Of a stretch of 64,000 nucleotides of DNA, positions 53,727-63,545 are shown piece by piece. A model generated the notes under the pieces. The model did no database searches. It was not told the origin of the DNA and saw nothing but the letters and a program-made list of their open reading frames with translations. Position 1 is the stretch's first letter. Every line of letters starts with the position of its first letter. This DNA is from Massilia sp. Root335 (lineage in GTDB: Bacteria > Pseudomonadota > Gammaproteobacteria > Burkholderiales > Burkholderiaceae_D). The position numbers and the translations under genes were made by a program. The stretch is taken from the NCBI RefSeq assembly GCF_001425685.1, contig NZ_LMCY01000011.1, forward strand, positions 71,435 to 135,434, read 5' to 3'.

Positions 53727-54497
53727 ATGACCGACTCTCACCAGCGCCGGCTGCTCGGCGCATTCATCCGCGCCCATCGCGCACGCCTGACGCCTGCCAG
53801 GCCCGGCAGCCGGCGCCGCACGCCAGGCCTGCGGCGCGAAGAGCTGGCCGACGCGGCCGGCCTGGGCGTCACGTGGATCACGTGGCTGGAACAGGGCCGC
53901 GACGTCCAGCCGTCCGTGGCCGCGCTGGCGCGCCTGGCCGACGCGCTGCAGCTGTCCGCGGCCGAGCGCGCCTCACTGTTCGACCTCGCCGGCAAGAAAG
54001 ACCCGCGCGCGGGCGCCGAGCACGCCGACGACCTGCCGCCCGCCCTGCTGGCGCTGCCGGGGCTGATGTCCGCGCCGGCCTACCTGCTCGATCACACCTG
54101 GACGGCGCGCGCCTGGAACGACGCCGCGGCCGCCCTGTTCGTCGGCTGGCTGGCCCCGGACGCAACCGACCGCAACCTGCTCCGCTACGTCTTCCTGCAT
54201 CCCGCCGCACGCGAACTCATCGTGGACTGGGACACGCGGGCGCGGCGCCTGGCGGCCGAGTTCCGCGCCGACTTCCACCGGCGGCCGGCGGACGCGGACA
54301 TGCAGGCGCTCGTCGAGCAATTGCGCCGGGACAGCGAACCCTTTGCGCAGTGCTGGGACAAGCAGGACGTGCTGCATCGCGAGGGCGGCGAACGGCAATT
54401 CAGGCATCCCGTCAGGGGTGAGCTCAGCTTCGTTCAGACCACGTTGCTGGTGGCCTTGCAGATGGAGATCAAGATGGTTTGCCTGGCCGACGGATGA
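53727..54497 (+). CDS. XRE family regulator (MmyB-like ligand domain)
   Basis: The 256-residue protein has an N-terminal helix-turn-helix (RRTPGLRREELADAAGLGVTWITWLEQGRD, residues 30-59; shown in part RREELADAAGLGVTWITWLE) and a C-terminal MmyB-like domain (LLDHTWTARAWNDAAAALFVGW). The group often regulates a neighbouring SDR or methyltransferase gene in response to a lipid-like ligand. The divergent methyltransferase gene is the likely target. The start at 53727 is given. Confidence 0.86.
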   Translation: MTDSHQRRLLGAFIRAHRARLTPARPGSRRRTPGLRREELADAAGLGVTWITWLEQGRDVQPSVAALARLADALQLSAAERASLFDLAGKKDPRAGAEHADDLPPALLALPGLMSAPAYLLDHTWTARAWNDAAAALFVGWLAPDATDRNLLRYVFLHPAARELIVDWDTRARRLAAEFRADFHRRPADADMQALVEQLRRDSEPFAQCWDKQDVLHREGGERQFRHPVRGELSFVQTTLLVALQMEIKMVCLADG

Positions 54498-54625
54498 GGT
54501 GACCGCCATCGTCGAGCGCCGCGTTCCGGCGCAAGCGAATGCGTCGGAACGCGAACCTTCCGGGTCGAAACCTGTCCAGAGATGAAGGGATGCCTTGCGC
54601 ATCATTGCCGACCGACGGGGGCAGC

Positions 54626-55675
54626 ATGCACGACCACGCCACGGACACGTTCGACGTCGCCACGCTGGTGCCGGGCTTCCGCCCGCCACCGCAACCGGAT
54701 CCGGCCGACGCATCGCTGCCCGGCGCGGCCGCCCGGCTGGCCGCGGCGGATGCCCGCATGCGGCATTGGCGCTATCCCGCCGACGGTCCGCTCGTGCCCG
54801 GCTCGGACCGGCACGCGGACGCAAGCTGCCGCATGTTTCGCGAGACCTTCAATCCTTATCGTCCCGCCGTGCTGGACTGGCCCGTCCTGGCCCCGGCAAT
54901 CCGCGCGCGCATCGTGGCACTGCCGATCTGGGACATCGCCGTCCAGACGGAAGGCAAGGCGCGCCTGCGCATGGCGGCCTATGCCGGCACGCTCGACGAG
55001 CCCGGCATGCGCGACGCGCTCGCGCTGAACGCGTGGGAAGAACAGCGCCACAAGGAAGTCCTGTCGCGCATGGCCGCGGCGTACGGCATCGAACTGGCGC
55101 CCGAGCCGGCGCCGCCCCTGCCCCGCGACCGGGAATGGGCCTATCTCGTCACGGGCTACAGCGAATGCATCGACAGCTTTTTCGCCTTCGGCCTGTTCGA
55201 ACTGGCGCGGCGTTCCGGACTGTTCCCGCCGGCGCTCGTCGACACGTTCGAACCCGTGATGCAGGAAGAGTGCCGCCACATCCTGTTCTTCGCCAACTGG
55301 GCCGCCTGGCACCGCGCCCGTCTGCCCTTCCGGCGCCGCGTGCGCTTCGAAGCGAGGGTCGCCGCCGTCTGGTGCTTCCTCGCGTGGGAGCGGATCGGCC
55401 TCGCGCGCGCCGTCGACCCGCGCGGCGGCGCGCGCGAACCGGACAATAACTTCACGCTGCACGGCGCCCAGTCGGTGGCGGACGACGGCATCCGGCTCCG
55501 CGACCTGGTCGCACTGTGCCTCGAGGAAAACGACCGGCGCTTCGCCGGCTACGACGAACGGCTGTTGCGGCCAGCGACCATGCCGCGCCTGGCGCGTCTT
55601 GTGCTGCGTTTTGTCCTGCGGTTTGTGCCACGTTTCGTGCCGCGTCCGTCCAGGCCGTTCGGCCGCCGGCGCTGA
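54626..55675 (+). CDS. Ferritin-like di-iron family protein associated with hopanoid genes
   Basis: The 349-residue protein has two paired carboxylate/histidine motifs, EEQRHKEVL and EECRHILFF, as in ferritin-like di-iron oxidases. A central segment (PIWDIAVQTEGKARLRM) adds further Glu. The C-terminus is basic and repetitive (VLRFVLRFVPRFVPRP), with near 15-bp DNA repeats. It is 2 bases from the convergent hpnA stop, so a hopanoid role (for example side-chain oxidation) is possible but unproven. GGGGGCAGC precedes the ATG at 54626; ATG 54590 is an alternative. Confidence 0.72.
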   Translation: MHDHATDTFDVATLVPGFRPPPQPDPADASLPGAAARLAAADARMRHWRYPADGPLVPGSDRHADASCRMFRETFNPYRPAVLDWPVLAPAIRARIVALPIWDIAVQTEGKARLRMAAYAGTLDEPGMRDALALNAWEEQRHKEVLSRMAAAYGIELAPEPAPPLPRDREWAYLVTGYSECIDSFFAFGLFELARRSGLFPPALVDTFEPVMQEECRHILFFANWAAWHRARLPFRRRVRFEARVAAVWCFLAWERIGLARAVDPRGGAREPDNNFTLHGAQSVADDGIRLRDLVALCLEENDRRFAGYDERLLRPATMPRLARLVLRFVLRFVPRFVPRPSRPFGRRR

Positions 55676-55676
55676 G

Positions 55677-56678
55677 CTAGTCGAGATAGCCCTCGCGCCC
55701 GAACCACGCGACCGCCTCCCGCACGCCGGCGCAGTACGGTCCGGGCCGGTAGCCGAGTTCCCGCTCCGCCTTCGCGGACGAATAGAACATCCGGTTGCGC
55801 GACATCCGCAAGCCGTCCACGGTCAGGAACGGCTCCCGCCCGCGCAGGCGCGCGAGGGCCTCGGCCGCGTACGCCAGCGGCACCAGCGGCGCGGCCGGCA
55901 GCCTCAGGCGCGGCGGCGCGCGGCCCGCGACCTGCGCGATCTCGGCCAGCAGGTCCCGCAACATCACGTTCTGCCCGCCGAGGATGTAGCGCTCGCCCAC
56001 GCGCCCGCACTCCAGCGCGAGCAGGTGCCCGCGCGCGACGTCCTCGACGTCGACGACGTTCAGGCCCGTCTCCACGAACGCCGGCATCCGTCCGCGGGCT
56101 GCCTCGACGACGATGCGCCCGGTCGGCGTCGGACGCACGTCGCGCGCGCCGACCGGCGTCGACGGATTGACGATCACGGCCGGCAAGCCGTCCTGCGCGA
56201 CCATGCGCCCGACCAGCCGTTCGGCCGCCACCTTGCTGCGCTTGTACGCGCCGATGGCGTCGTGTTCCGCCAGCGGCTCGTCTTCCGTGGCGGCCACGGT
56301 CGACGGGCCGACGCGCAGCGTGGCCACGCTGCTGGTGACGACGACGCGCTCGACCCCGGCCGCCAGCGCGGCCCGCATCACGACCCGGGTCCCGTCCAGG
56401 TTGTTGCGCACGATCTCGCCGGGCTCGCGCGCCCACAGCCGGTAATCCGCCGCGACATGCAGCAGGAAGCGCGCACCGGCCAGCGCGCGCCCGACGGCCG
56501 CCGGGTCGCGCAGGTCGCCTTCGGCCAGCTCGGCCTCGAGCCCGGCCAGGTTACGGCGCGGGCTACTTGCGCGCACCAGGGCGCGGACGGCGTAGCCCCG
56601 CGCCAGCGCCGCGCGCGCCACGGCGGCGCCGACGAATCCGGCCGCGCCCGTGACCAGCACGAGGTCCCTGCCCGCCAC
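55677..56678 (-). CDS. hpnA: Hopanoid-associated sugar epimerase/reductase (HpnA)
   Basis: The 333-residue SDR-type protein has [28 protein letters not shown] and [13 protein letters not shown] (YxxxK), with [21 protein letters not shown], all typical of HpnA (dihydroflavonol-reductase-like). In hopanoid clusters HpnA is linked to side-chain synthesis. It is divergent from the ispH-like gene across 146 bases, which likely carry both promoters. Confidence 0.9.
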   Translation of the reverse strand: MAGRDLVLVTGAAGFVGAAVARAALARGYAVRALVRASSPRRNLAGLEAELAEGDLRDPAAVGRALAGARFLLHVAADYRLWAREPGEIVRNNLDGTRVVMRAALAAGVERVVVTSSVATLRVGPSTVAATEDEPLAEHDAIGAYKRSKVAAERLVGRMVAQDGLPAVIVNPSTPVGARDVRPTPTGRIVVEAARGRMPAFVETGLNVVDVEDVARGHLLALECGRVGERYILGGQNVMLRDLLAEIAQVAGRAPPRLRLPAAPLVPLAYAAEALARLRGREPFLTVDGLRMSRNRMFYSSAKAERELGYRPGPYCAGVREAVAWFGREGYLD

Positions 56679-56824
56679 CGTTGCCTCCTTCCGGCGTCCA
56701 TCTGCGTCGCATTCTAGTCTGGTATGCGATCCGCATACGCATCTGGATCAAACGCGCCGACCGAACTTGCGGGCCGGCGCCGACTCCAACCTGCACCAAA
56801 CGGAAAGCACCGCCGGGAACCGTC

Positions 56825-57772
56825 ATGCACGTCATCCTTGCCCAGCCGCGCGGGTTTTGCGCGGGCGTCGTCCGGGCCATCGACATCGTCGAGCACGCGC
56901 TCGAGCGGTACGGTGCGCCTGTTTATGTGCGCCACGAAATCGTCCACAACCAGGCCGTCGTGAACGGGCTGCGCGCCAAGGGCGCCGTCTTCGTCGAGGA
57001 CCTGGGCGACGTGCCGCGGCAGGCGGTGACGGTGTTCAGCGCGCATGGCGTGGCGCGCACGGTCGAGTCCGACGCCCGGGCGCGCGACCTGCGCGTGCTG
57101 GACGCCACCTGTCCGCTCGTCGCCAAGGTCCACCTCCAGGGACGCCAGTACGCCGCGAGCGGCCGGACCGTGATCCTGATCGGCCACCCGGGCCACCCCG
57201 AGGTCGAGGGGACGATGGGCCGGATCGACGGCCGCGTCCTGCTCGTGCGCGACGAGCGCGACGCCGACGCCCTCGACCTGCCGCCGGACACGCCCCTCGC
57301 CTACGTGACGCAGACGACGCTCAGCGTGGACGACACGCGCGGCGTCATCGCCGCGCTGCGGCGGCGCTTCACGGACATCGTCGGCCCCGACGTGCGCGAC
57401 ATCTGTTATGCCACCCAGAACCGCCAGCGCGCCGTGCGCGACCTGTGCCGCCAGGTCGACGTGCTGCTCGTCGTCGGCGCGCCGAACAGCTCGAACTCGA
57501 ACCGCCTGCGCGAGATCGGCGCCGCGACCGGCACGCCCACGTGGCTGCTGGCCGATGGCGGCGAGCTCGATCCCGCCTGGGTCGCGCAGGCGGGCGTCGT
57601 CGGCATCACGGCCGGCGCGTCCGCGCCCGAAGCCACGGTCGAACACGTGATCGATGCGCTGCGCGCGCTCGGGCCCGTCGACGTCTCGACGATGGACGGC
57701 ATCGAGGAGCACATCGAATTCAAGCTGCCGCGCGCGCTCGCGGACGCGCCGGCCCGGCCCGGTCCCGGCTGA
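56825..57772 (+). CDS. ispH: 4-Hydroxy-3-methylbut-2-enyl diphosphate reductase (IspH/LytB), hopanoid-cluster copy
   Basis: The 315-residue protein has the three cluster cysteines: QPRGFCAGV (Cys12), LDATCPLV and [10 protein letters not shown], the catalytic Glu in HPEVEGTMG, and PNSSNSNRL. It makes IPP/DMAPP from HMBPP in the MEP pathway. In Burkholderiales a second ispH is often in the hopanoid operon, supplying isoprenoid precursor. Start [14 protein letters not shown] at 56825 gives the family length. hpnH follows 20 bases later. Confidence 0.93.
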   Translation: MHVILAQPRGFCAGVVRAIDIVEHALERYGAPVYVRHEIVHNQAVVNGLRAKGAVFVEDLGDVPRQAVTVFSAHGVARTVESDARARDLRVLDATCPLVAKVHLQGRQYAASGRTVILIGHPGHPEVEGTMGRIDGRVLLVRDERDADALDLPPDTPLAYVTQTTLSVDDTRGVIAALRRRFTDIVGPDVRDICYATQNRQRAVRDLCRQVDVLLVVGAPNSSNSNRLREIGAATGTPTWLLADGGELDPAWVAQAGVVGITAGASAPEATVEHVIDALRALGPVDVSTMDGIEEHIEFKLPRALADAPARPGPG

Positions 57773-57792
57773 CCCGCTCGAGAGGAGACGTC

Positions 57793-58935
57793 ATGGCGAT
57801 CCCGTTCCTGCAGAAAGCCCTGGTCGGCGCCTACGTACTGCGCAAGCACCTGGCCGGCGAGCGCCGCTATCCGCTCGCGCTGATGCTCGAGCCGCTGTTC
57901 CGCTGCAACCTGGCCTGCGCGGGCTGCGGCAAGATCGATTATCCGGGCGAGATCCTCGACCAGCGCCTGTCGGTGGACGAATGCCTGGGCGCCGTCGACG
58001 AATGCGGCGCGCCCGTCGTCTCCATCGCCGGCGGCGAGCCGCTGCTGCACAAGGACATGCCCGCGATCGTCGCCGGCGTCGTCGCCCGCCGCAAATTCGT
58101 CTACCTGTGCACCAATGCCCTGCTGCTGGAACGAAAGCTCGACGAGTACCGCCCGGGCCCGTTCTTCACGTGGTCCGTCCACCTCGACGGCGACGAAGAC
58201 ATGCACGACCGCTCCGTCTGCCAGCCGGGCGTCTACCGGCGCGCCGTCGCCGCGATCCGGCGCGCCAAGGCGGCGGGTTTCCGCGTCAACGTCAACTGCA
58301 CGCTGTTCAACGACGCGCGGCCGGAGCGTGTCGCCGGCTTTTTCGACACGCTGAAGGACATGGAGGTGGACGGCATCACCGTGTCGCCCGGGTACGCCTA
58401 CGAACGCGCCCCCGAGCAGCAGCATTTCCTCGCGCGCAGCCGCACCAAGCAATTGTTCCGGGACATATTGGCGCACGGCGACGGCGGACGCCGCTGGGCG
58501 TTCAGCCAGTCCAGCCTGTTTCTCGACTTCCTCGCCGGGAACCAGACCTACCGCTGCACGCCCTGGGGCAACCCGACGCGCACGGTATTCGGCTGGCAAC
58601 GCCCCTGCTACCTGCTGGGCGAAGGCTATGCCCGCTCGTTCCGCGCCCTGATGGACGAGACCGACTGGGATGCCTACGGCACGGGCCGCTACGAAAAATG
58701 CGCGGACTGCATGGTGCACAGCGGCTACGAAGCCAGCGCCGTCGAGGATACGCTCGCCCACCCGCTGGCCGCCGCCAGGGTCGCGCTGCGGGGCGTGGCG
58801 ACGAGCGGGGCAATGGCGCCCGACATTCCGCTGCGCGACCAGCGTCCCGCGCAACACGTGCATGCGCACCAGGTGGCCATCCGGCTGGAAGAGATCCGGG
58901 GCCGCAAGGCCGGGATGAACGGAGGGGCGCAATGA
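57793..58935 (+). CDS. hpnH: Adenosyl-hopene transferase (radical SAM HpnH)
   Basis: The 380-residue protein has RCNLACAGCGKIDYPG, the CxxxCxxC radical-SAM cluster motif (Cys38, 42, 45), VSIAGGEPLLH and the family C-terminal CADCMVHSGYE. HpnH adds adenosine to diploptene, the first step to extended hopanoids. AGAGGAG precedes the ATG. The stop overlaps hpnI by 4 bases. Confidence 0.95.
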   Translation: MAIPFLQKALVGAYVLRKHLAGERRYPLALMLEPLFRCNLACAGCGKIDYPGEILDQRLSVDECLGAVDECGAPVVSIAGGEPLLHKDMPAIVAGVVARRKFVYLCTNALLLERKLDEYRPGPFFTWSVHLDGDEDMHDRSVCQPGVYRRAVAAIRRAKAAGFRVNVNCTLFNDARPERVAGFFDTLKDMEVDGITVSPGYAYERAPEQQHFLARSRTKQLFRDILAHGDGGRRWAFSQSSLFLDFLAGNQTYRCTPWGNPTRTVFGWQRPCYLLGEGYARSFRALMDETDWDAYGTGRYEKCADCMVHSGYEASAVEDTLAHPLAAARVALRGVATSGAMAPDIPLRDQRPAQHVHAHQVAIRLEEIRGRKAGMNGGAQ

Positions 58936-60113
58936 TCGCGCCGGCCCTGCCGTCCTTCGCCGCCGTTGCCGGCACGGCGCTGACGCTGCTGGCGGCGCTG
59001 TACGCGCTGGCCGCGCTGTTCTGCCGCGGCGGCGCCCGAACGGATGCGGCGCATGCCCGGGCACCCGTTACCGTACTCAAGCCCCTGTGCGGCGCCGAGC
59101 CGCGGCTGGAGGCCAATCTCGCCGGCCTGTGCATGCAACATCATCCGCATTACCAGCTCGTGTTCGGCGTCCGCGATCCGGACGATCCGGCCATCGCCGT
59201 CGTCGAGCGGCTGGCGCGCCGCTTCCCCGCCGTCGACATGCGGCTCGTCGTCGATCCGCGCGTCCACGGCAGCAATCTCAAGGTGAGCAACCTGATCAAC
59301 ATGATGGGCGCCGCGCGCCATCCCTGGCTCGTGCTGGCCGACAGCGACATCGCCGTCGGGCCCGATTACCTGGCGCGCGTGACGGCGCCGCTGGCCGAGC
59401 CGGCCGTCGGCATCGTCACCTGCCTGTACCACGGGCGCCCGCTGGACGGATTCTGGCCCCGCATCGGCGCACTCTTCATCGATACGTGGTTCACGCCGTC
59501 CGTCGAGGTCGCGGCCAGCGGTGGCACCCGCGCCTTCGCGTTCGGCGCCACGATCGCCGTACGCGCCGCGACGCTGCGCGCGATCGGCGGCATCGAGGTC
59601 CTGAAGAACCGCCTGGCCGACGACTACCGGCTCGGCGAGCTCACGCGGGGCCTGGGTCTCGCGACCGTCCTGTCGGATGTCTGCGTCGGCACCGACGTGG
59701 CCGAGAACAGCCTGCGCGCGCTGTGGGCACGGGAACGGCGCTGGATGCAGACCATCCGCTCGCTGAACCCGCCCGGCTACGCGTGTTCCTTCATCACGTT
59801 CACCTTGCCGATGCTGGCGCTCGGCCTGGCGCTGGCGCCGACGGCATGGAACGGCGCGTTGGCCCTCGCCGGCGCCGCCGCGCGCCTCGGCCTGCACTGG
59901 CGCCAGCCCGCCCCCGGCGTGCCGGCGCCGGGTCATGCCCGCTACGCGCCGCTGCGCGACTGCCTGCTGTTGCTGGAATGGCTCAGCGGCTTCGCCGGTA
60001 CGACGGCACGCTGGCGCGGGCACGACCTGCCCATCGACACGGGACGCGCACCCGCCGCGGAACCCGGCGCACGGCCGTCCTGGCGCCAACGATCATGGAG
60101 GCAGCGATCATGA
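58932..60113 (+). CDS. hpnI: Hopanoid glycosyltransferase (HpnI)
   Basis: The 393-residue GT2 (ceramide-glucosyltransferase-like) protein has an N-terminal membrane helix, PVTVLKPLCGAEPRLE, GSNLKVSNLINMM, ADSDIAVGPDYL (DxD) and ARERRWMQTI (the (Q/R)xxRW product motif), then two C-terminal helices. In hopanoid work HpnI adds N-acetylglucosamine to bacteriohopanetetrol. The ATG overlaps hpnH by 4 bases, as do most genes in this operon. Confidence 0.93.
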   Translation: MIAPALPSFAAVAGTALTLLAALYALAALFCRGGARTDAAHARAPVTVLKPLCGAEPRLEANLAGLCMQHHPHYQLVFGVRDPDDPAIAVVERLARRFPAVDMRLVVDPRVHGSNLKVSNLINMMGAARHPWLVLADSDIAVGPDYLARVTAPLAEPAVGIVTCLYHGRPLDGFWPRIGALFIDTWFTPSVEVAASGGTRAFAFGATIAVRAATLRAIGGIEVLKNRLADDYRLGELTRGLGLATVLSDVCVGTDVAENSLRALWARERRWMQTIRSLNPPGYACSFITFTLPMLALGLALAPTAWNGALALAGAAARLGLHWRQPAPGVPAPGHARYAPLRDCLLLLEWLSGFAGTTARWRGHDLPIDTGRAPAAEPGARPSWRQRSWRQRS

Positions 60114-61555
60114 AGACAGCGATGCTGGAGACCCTGTTCCTGCAGGCGCCTTCGTTCGACGGTTTCGACGGCGGCGCCGGCTCGCGCTACCAGGCGAAGC
60201 GCGAAATCCGCTCGTTCTGGTATCCGACGTGGCTGGCCCAGCCGGCCGCCCTCGTGCCGGGCAGCCGGCTGCTCGACGCCCCCGCGGACGGCCTCACGGT
60301 CGCGCAGGCGCTGGAGATCGCGCAACGGTACGAACTCGTGATCATCCACACGAGCACGCCCTCGTTTCCCGGCGACGTACGCTTCGCCGGCATGCTCAAG
60401 GCCACGCACCCCGCGGTACGCATCGGCATGGTGGGCGCCAAGGTCGCCGTCGATCCCGGCGGTTCGCTGCGGGCGGGCCCCGTCATCGATTTCGTCGCCC
60501 GCGAGGAATTCGACTTTACCTGCCGCGACATCGCCCAGGGCCTGCCGCTGGCGGACATCGCGGGCGTCAGCTGGCGCGACGCCGCCGGCGAAATCCGCCA
60601 CAATCCGCCGCGCGCCATCCTCGAAGACATGGATGCATTGCCGTTCGTCGCGCCCGTCTACCGGCGCGACCTGAACATCCGTAACTACTTCATCGGCTAC
60701 CTGAACTATCCGTACGTCTCGCTGTACACGGGGCGCGGATGCCGGTCGCGCTGCACGTTCTGCCTGTGGCCGCAGACCGTCGGCGGACACCGCTACCGCA
60801 CCCGCTCGGCGGAAAACGTGCTGGCCGAGGTCCGCTGGATCAAGGAGAACATGCCGGAAGTGAAGGAGATCATGTTCGACGACGACACGTTCACCGACTT
60901 CCGCCCCCGCGCCGAGGCCATCGCGCGGGGCCTGGGCGAGCTGGGCGTCACGTGGTCATGCAATGCGAAGGCGAACGTGCCGTATTCGACTCTCAAGGTG
61001 ATGAAGGAAAATGGTCTGCGGCTGCTACTCGTGGGCTACGAATCCGGCGACGACCAGATTCTCCTGAACATCAAAAAGGGTTTGCGCACCGATATCGCGC
61101 GCCGCTTCGCCGCCGATTGCCGCGCGCTCGGCATCATGGTGCACGGCACGTTCATCCTCGGGCTCCCCGGCGAGACGCGGGAGACCATCGCGAAATCGAT
61201 CGCGTTCGCCAAGGAAATCAACCCGCACACGATCCAGGTCTCGCTGGCGGCCCCGTATCCCGGCACCCGGCTGTACGAACAGGCACTGGAAAACGACTGG
61301 ATACCGCCGCACAGGACGATCCCCCTCGTCGACGGCAGCGGCGTGCAACTGGCCGCGCTCAGCTATCCGCACCTGTCGCGCGACGAGATCTACCATGGCG
61401 TGGAACAGTTTTACCGCAGCTTTTACTTTCGTCCTTCCAAGATCTGGGAGATCGTCAGCGACATGCTGCACAGCTGGGACATGACCCGGCGCCGCCTGCG
61501 CGAAGGCATCGAATTCTTTCACTTCCTGCGCACCCACGGCGCCGCGCAGTCATGA
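60110..61555 (+). CDS. hpnJ: Radical SAM hopanoid protein HpnJ
   Basis: The 481-residue protein has an N-terminal B12-binding-like domain and a radical SAM core with GRGCRSRCTFCLWP (CxxxCxxC), FDDDTFTDF and LLVGYESGDDQIL. HpnJ forms the cyclitol ether head group from the glucosamine of bacteriohopanetetrol. GGAGG lies 8 bases before ATG 60110, overlapping the hpnI stop; an upstream in-frame ATG at 60095 is possible. Confidence 0.94.
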   Translation: MKTAMLETLFLQAPSFDGFDGGAGSRYQAKREIRSFWYPTWLAQPAALVPGSRLLDAPADGLTVAQALEIAQRYELVIIHTSTPSFPGDVRFAGMLKATHPAVRIGMVGAKVAVDPGGSLRAGPVIDFVAREEFDFTCRDIAQGLPLADIAGVSWRDAAGEIRHNPPRAILEDMDALPFVAPVYRRDLNIRNYFIGYLNYPYVSLYTGRGCRSRCTFCLWPQTVGGHRYRTRSAENVLAEVRWIKENMPEVKEIMFDDDTFTDFRPRAEAIARGLGELGVTWSCNAKANVPYSTLKVMKENGLRLLLVGYESGDDQILLNIKKGLRTDIARRFAADCRALGIMVHGTFILGLPGETRETIAKSIAFAKEINPHTIQVSLAAPYPGTRLYEQALENDWIPPHRTIPLVDGSGVQLAALSYPHLSRDEIYHGVEQFYRSFYFRPSKIWEIVSDMLHSWDMTRRRLREGIEFFHFLRTHGAAQS

Positions 61556-62532
61556 ACGGCCGGGCCGGCACGGCGGCAGGTCCGCAGGCGCTGCGCTCGC
61601 CGGGCCTGATCGTCACGGCCGACGACTTCGGCCTGCACCCGAGCGTGAACGCGGCCGTCGAGCGCGCGCACCGGGACGGCATCCTGACGGCCGCCAGCCT
61701 GATGGTGGGCGCGTCCGCGGCCGCCGACGCGATCGCCCGCGCCCACGCCCTGCCGGGCCTGCGCGTCGGGCTGCACCTCGTCCTCGCCGACGGACCGGCC
61801 GTGCTGCCGCCCCGGGCGATCCCCGATCTGGTGGACGGCAGCGGACGCTTCGGCACACGGATGGCAAGCGCCGGCATGCGCTTCTTTTGCCTGCCGCGCG
61901 TGCGCCGCCAACTGGCGCGGGAGATCCGCGCCCAGTTCGACGCGTTCGCCGCCAGCGGCCTGGCGCTCGACCACGTCAACGCCCACAAGCATTTTCACCT
62001 GCATCCGACGATCCTGTCGCTCGTCATCCGCATCGGCCGCGAGTTCGGCCTGCGCGCCGTGCGACTGCCGCGCGAGACCGGGCCGCCGTGGCAGTCCGGG
62101 GCATGGCTGCGTCCATGGCTGGCGCTGCTCGAAGCGCGGCTGGATGCCGCGCGCATCGCCCATAACGATTACGTGATCGGCATCCGCCAGTCGGGCCGCT
62201 TCGATGAGCCGGCCCTGCTGGCGGCGCTGCGCGGCCTGCCGGCATCGGGCATCGGCGAACTCTACCTGCACCCCGCGCTCGACTCGGGTGCGGCGATCGC
62301 GCCGTCGATGCGCGGCTACCGCCACGCCGCCGAATTCGCCGCGCTCGTCGCGCCGCGCGTGCGCGCCACGTGCGACGCCCTCCGTGCGCGCGGCTGGCGC
62401 ATGGGTGGATTTGCCGACCTCGTCCCCGCAACAGGCGGTACGGACGCCGCGCCGCGCGCGGCCAGGGCCACCGGCCCGCCGGCGGGCACCGTCGGGGCAC
62501 ACGCCGACGGCCAGGACAGGGGCACGCCATGA
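61552..62532 (+). CDS. hpnK: Hopanoid YdjC-like deacetylase (HpnK)
   Basis: The 326-residue protein has IVTADDFGLHPSVNAAV (metal Asp-Asp), VGLHLVLADG and HVNAHKHFHLHP, the features of YdjC/chitooligosaccharide-type deacetylases. HpnK removes the acetyl group from the GlcNAc-hopanoid made by HpnI. An extra Ala/Gly-rich tail of about 30 residues follows LVPATGG. It overlaps both neighbours by 4 bases. Confidence 0.92.
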   Translation: MNGRAGTAAGPQALRSPGLIVTADDFGLHPSVNAAVERAHRDGILTAASLMVGASAAADAIARAHALPGLRVGLHLVLADGPAVLPPRAIPDLVDGSGRFGTRMASAGMRFFCLPRVRRQLAREIRAQFDAFAASGLALDHVNAHKHFHLHPTILSLVIRIGREFGLRAVRLPRETGPPWQSGAWLRPWLALLEARLDAARIAHNDYVIGIRQSGRFDEPALLAALRGLPASGIGELYLHPALDSGAAIAPSMRGYRHAAEFAALVAPRVRATCDALRARGWRMGGFADLVPATGGTDAAPRAARATGPPAGTVGAHADGQDRGTP

Positions 62533-63545
62533 GCGGGCCCCGCACGATGACCTGGCTGGCGGCGGCGGCCGGACTCGCGCTGCTTGCCATGCTCATCCAT
62601 GCGGAGGGCGGGTCCGGCATCGCGGCCGCCGTCGGACGCGCCGGCTGGGCGCTGCTGCCGATCGTGCCGGCCCGCATCGCCACGCAGGCGCTCGACATGC
62701 GCGCGTGGCGGGTGCTGCTCGAACCGTTCGATCGCGCCCGCGCGGCCGGGCCCCTGTTCCTGCTGTGGGTCGCCTTCGTGCGCGAGGCAGTCAATCGCCT
62801 GCTGCCGGTGGCGAATATCGGCGGTGAAGTGGTCGGGGTGCGGCTCGCGTGCCGCCGCATTCCCGACAAGGCGGGCGTCGCCGCCAGCGTCGTCGTGGAG
62901 GTGCTGTTGACGATCGTCGTGCTGTATCTGTTCTGCGGTCTCGGCGCCGTGCTGATGCTGCGGCTCGCCGCCGGTCCGGGCCCGGTCGGGGTCGTCGTGG
63001 CCGCCTTGTTGCTGTCGCTGCCGCTGCCGCTGCTCGCGTGGTGGTGGCTGGCGCGGGGCGCGCCGTTCGCGCGGATCGCGCGGTGGGCGCGGCGCCTGCC
63101 CGCGCTGCACGAGCTCGGCGGGGCGCGCCTGGACGGCCTGGACATCGACGCCGGCGTCAAGCGCCTGTTCGGGCAACGAACCCGTCTTGCGCGCGCGGCG
63201 CTGTGGTCGCTGCTGGCGTATGCGCTGGGCACGTTCGAGACGTGGTATGCCCTGATGCTGCTCGGCCATCCCGTCGGTGTGCAGGCCGCGCTCGCCATCG
63301 AGGCGCTGACGCAGGCCGTGCGCCACGCGGGCTTCATGGTGCCAGCGGGCCTGGGCGTGCAGGAAGCCGCCGTGCTGCTGTTCGGCCAGCTGGCCGGCGT
63401 CGGTGGGGAGGTCGCGCTGTCGCTGGCGCTCGTCAAGCGGATGCGCGAGCTCGCGACCGGGGTGCCGGCCCTCGTCTCGTGGCAGTGGTTCGAACTGCGC
63501 CGGCGTCCCCTCAGGGTCCGCGATTATGCGCCGCCAGGTAGCTGA
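62529..63545 (+). CDS. hpnL: Hopanoid membrane protein HpnL (LPG synthase-like)
   Basis: The 338-residue protein has about eight membrane helices and the UPF0104/LPG-synthase signature LLPVANIGGEVVGVRL. It also has RHAGFMVPAGLGVQEAAVLL, which is typical of HpnL. A role in hopanoid trafficking or flipping is proposed for the family. Its last 35 bases overlap the 3' end of the opposite-strand MlaC/HpnM-like gene. Confidence 0.9.
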   Translation: MSGPRTMTWLAAAAGLALLAMLIHAEGGSGIAAAVGRAGWALLPIVPARIATQALDMRAWRVLLEPFDRARAAGPLFLLWVAFVREAVNRLLPVANIGGEVVGVRLACRRIPDKAGVAASVVVEVLLTIVVLYLFCGLGAVLMLRLAAGPGPVGVVVAALLLSLPLPLLAWWWLARGAPFARIARWARRLPALHELGGARLDGLDIDAGVKRLFGQRTRLARAALWSLLAYALGTFETWYALMLLGHPVGVQAALAIEALTQAVRHAGFMVPAGLGVQEAAVLLFGQLAGVGGEVALSLALVKRMRELATGVPALVSWQWFELRRRPLRVRDYAPPGS

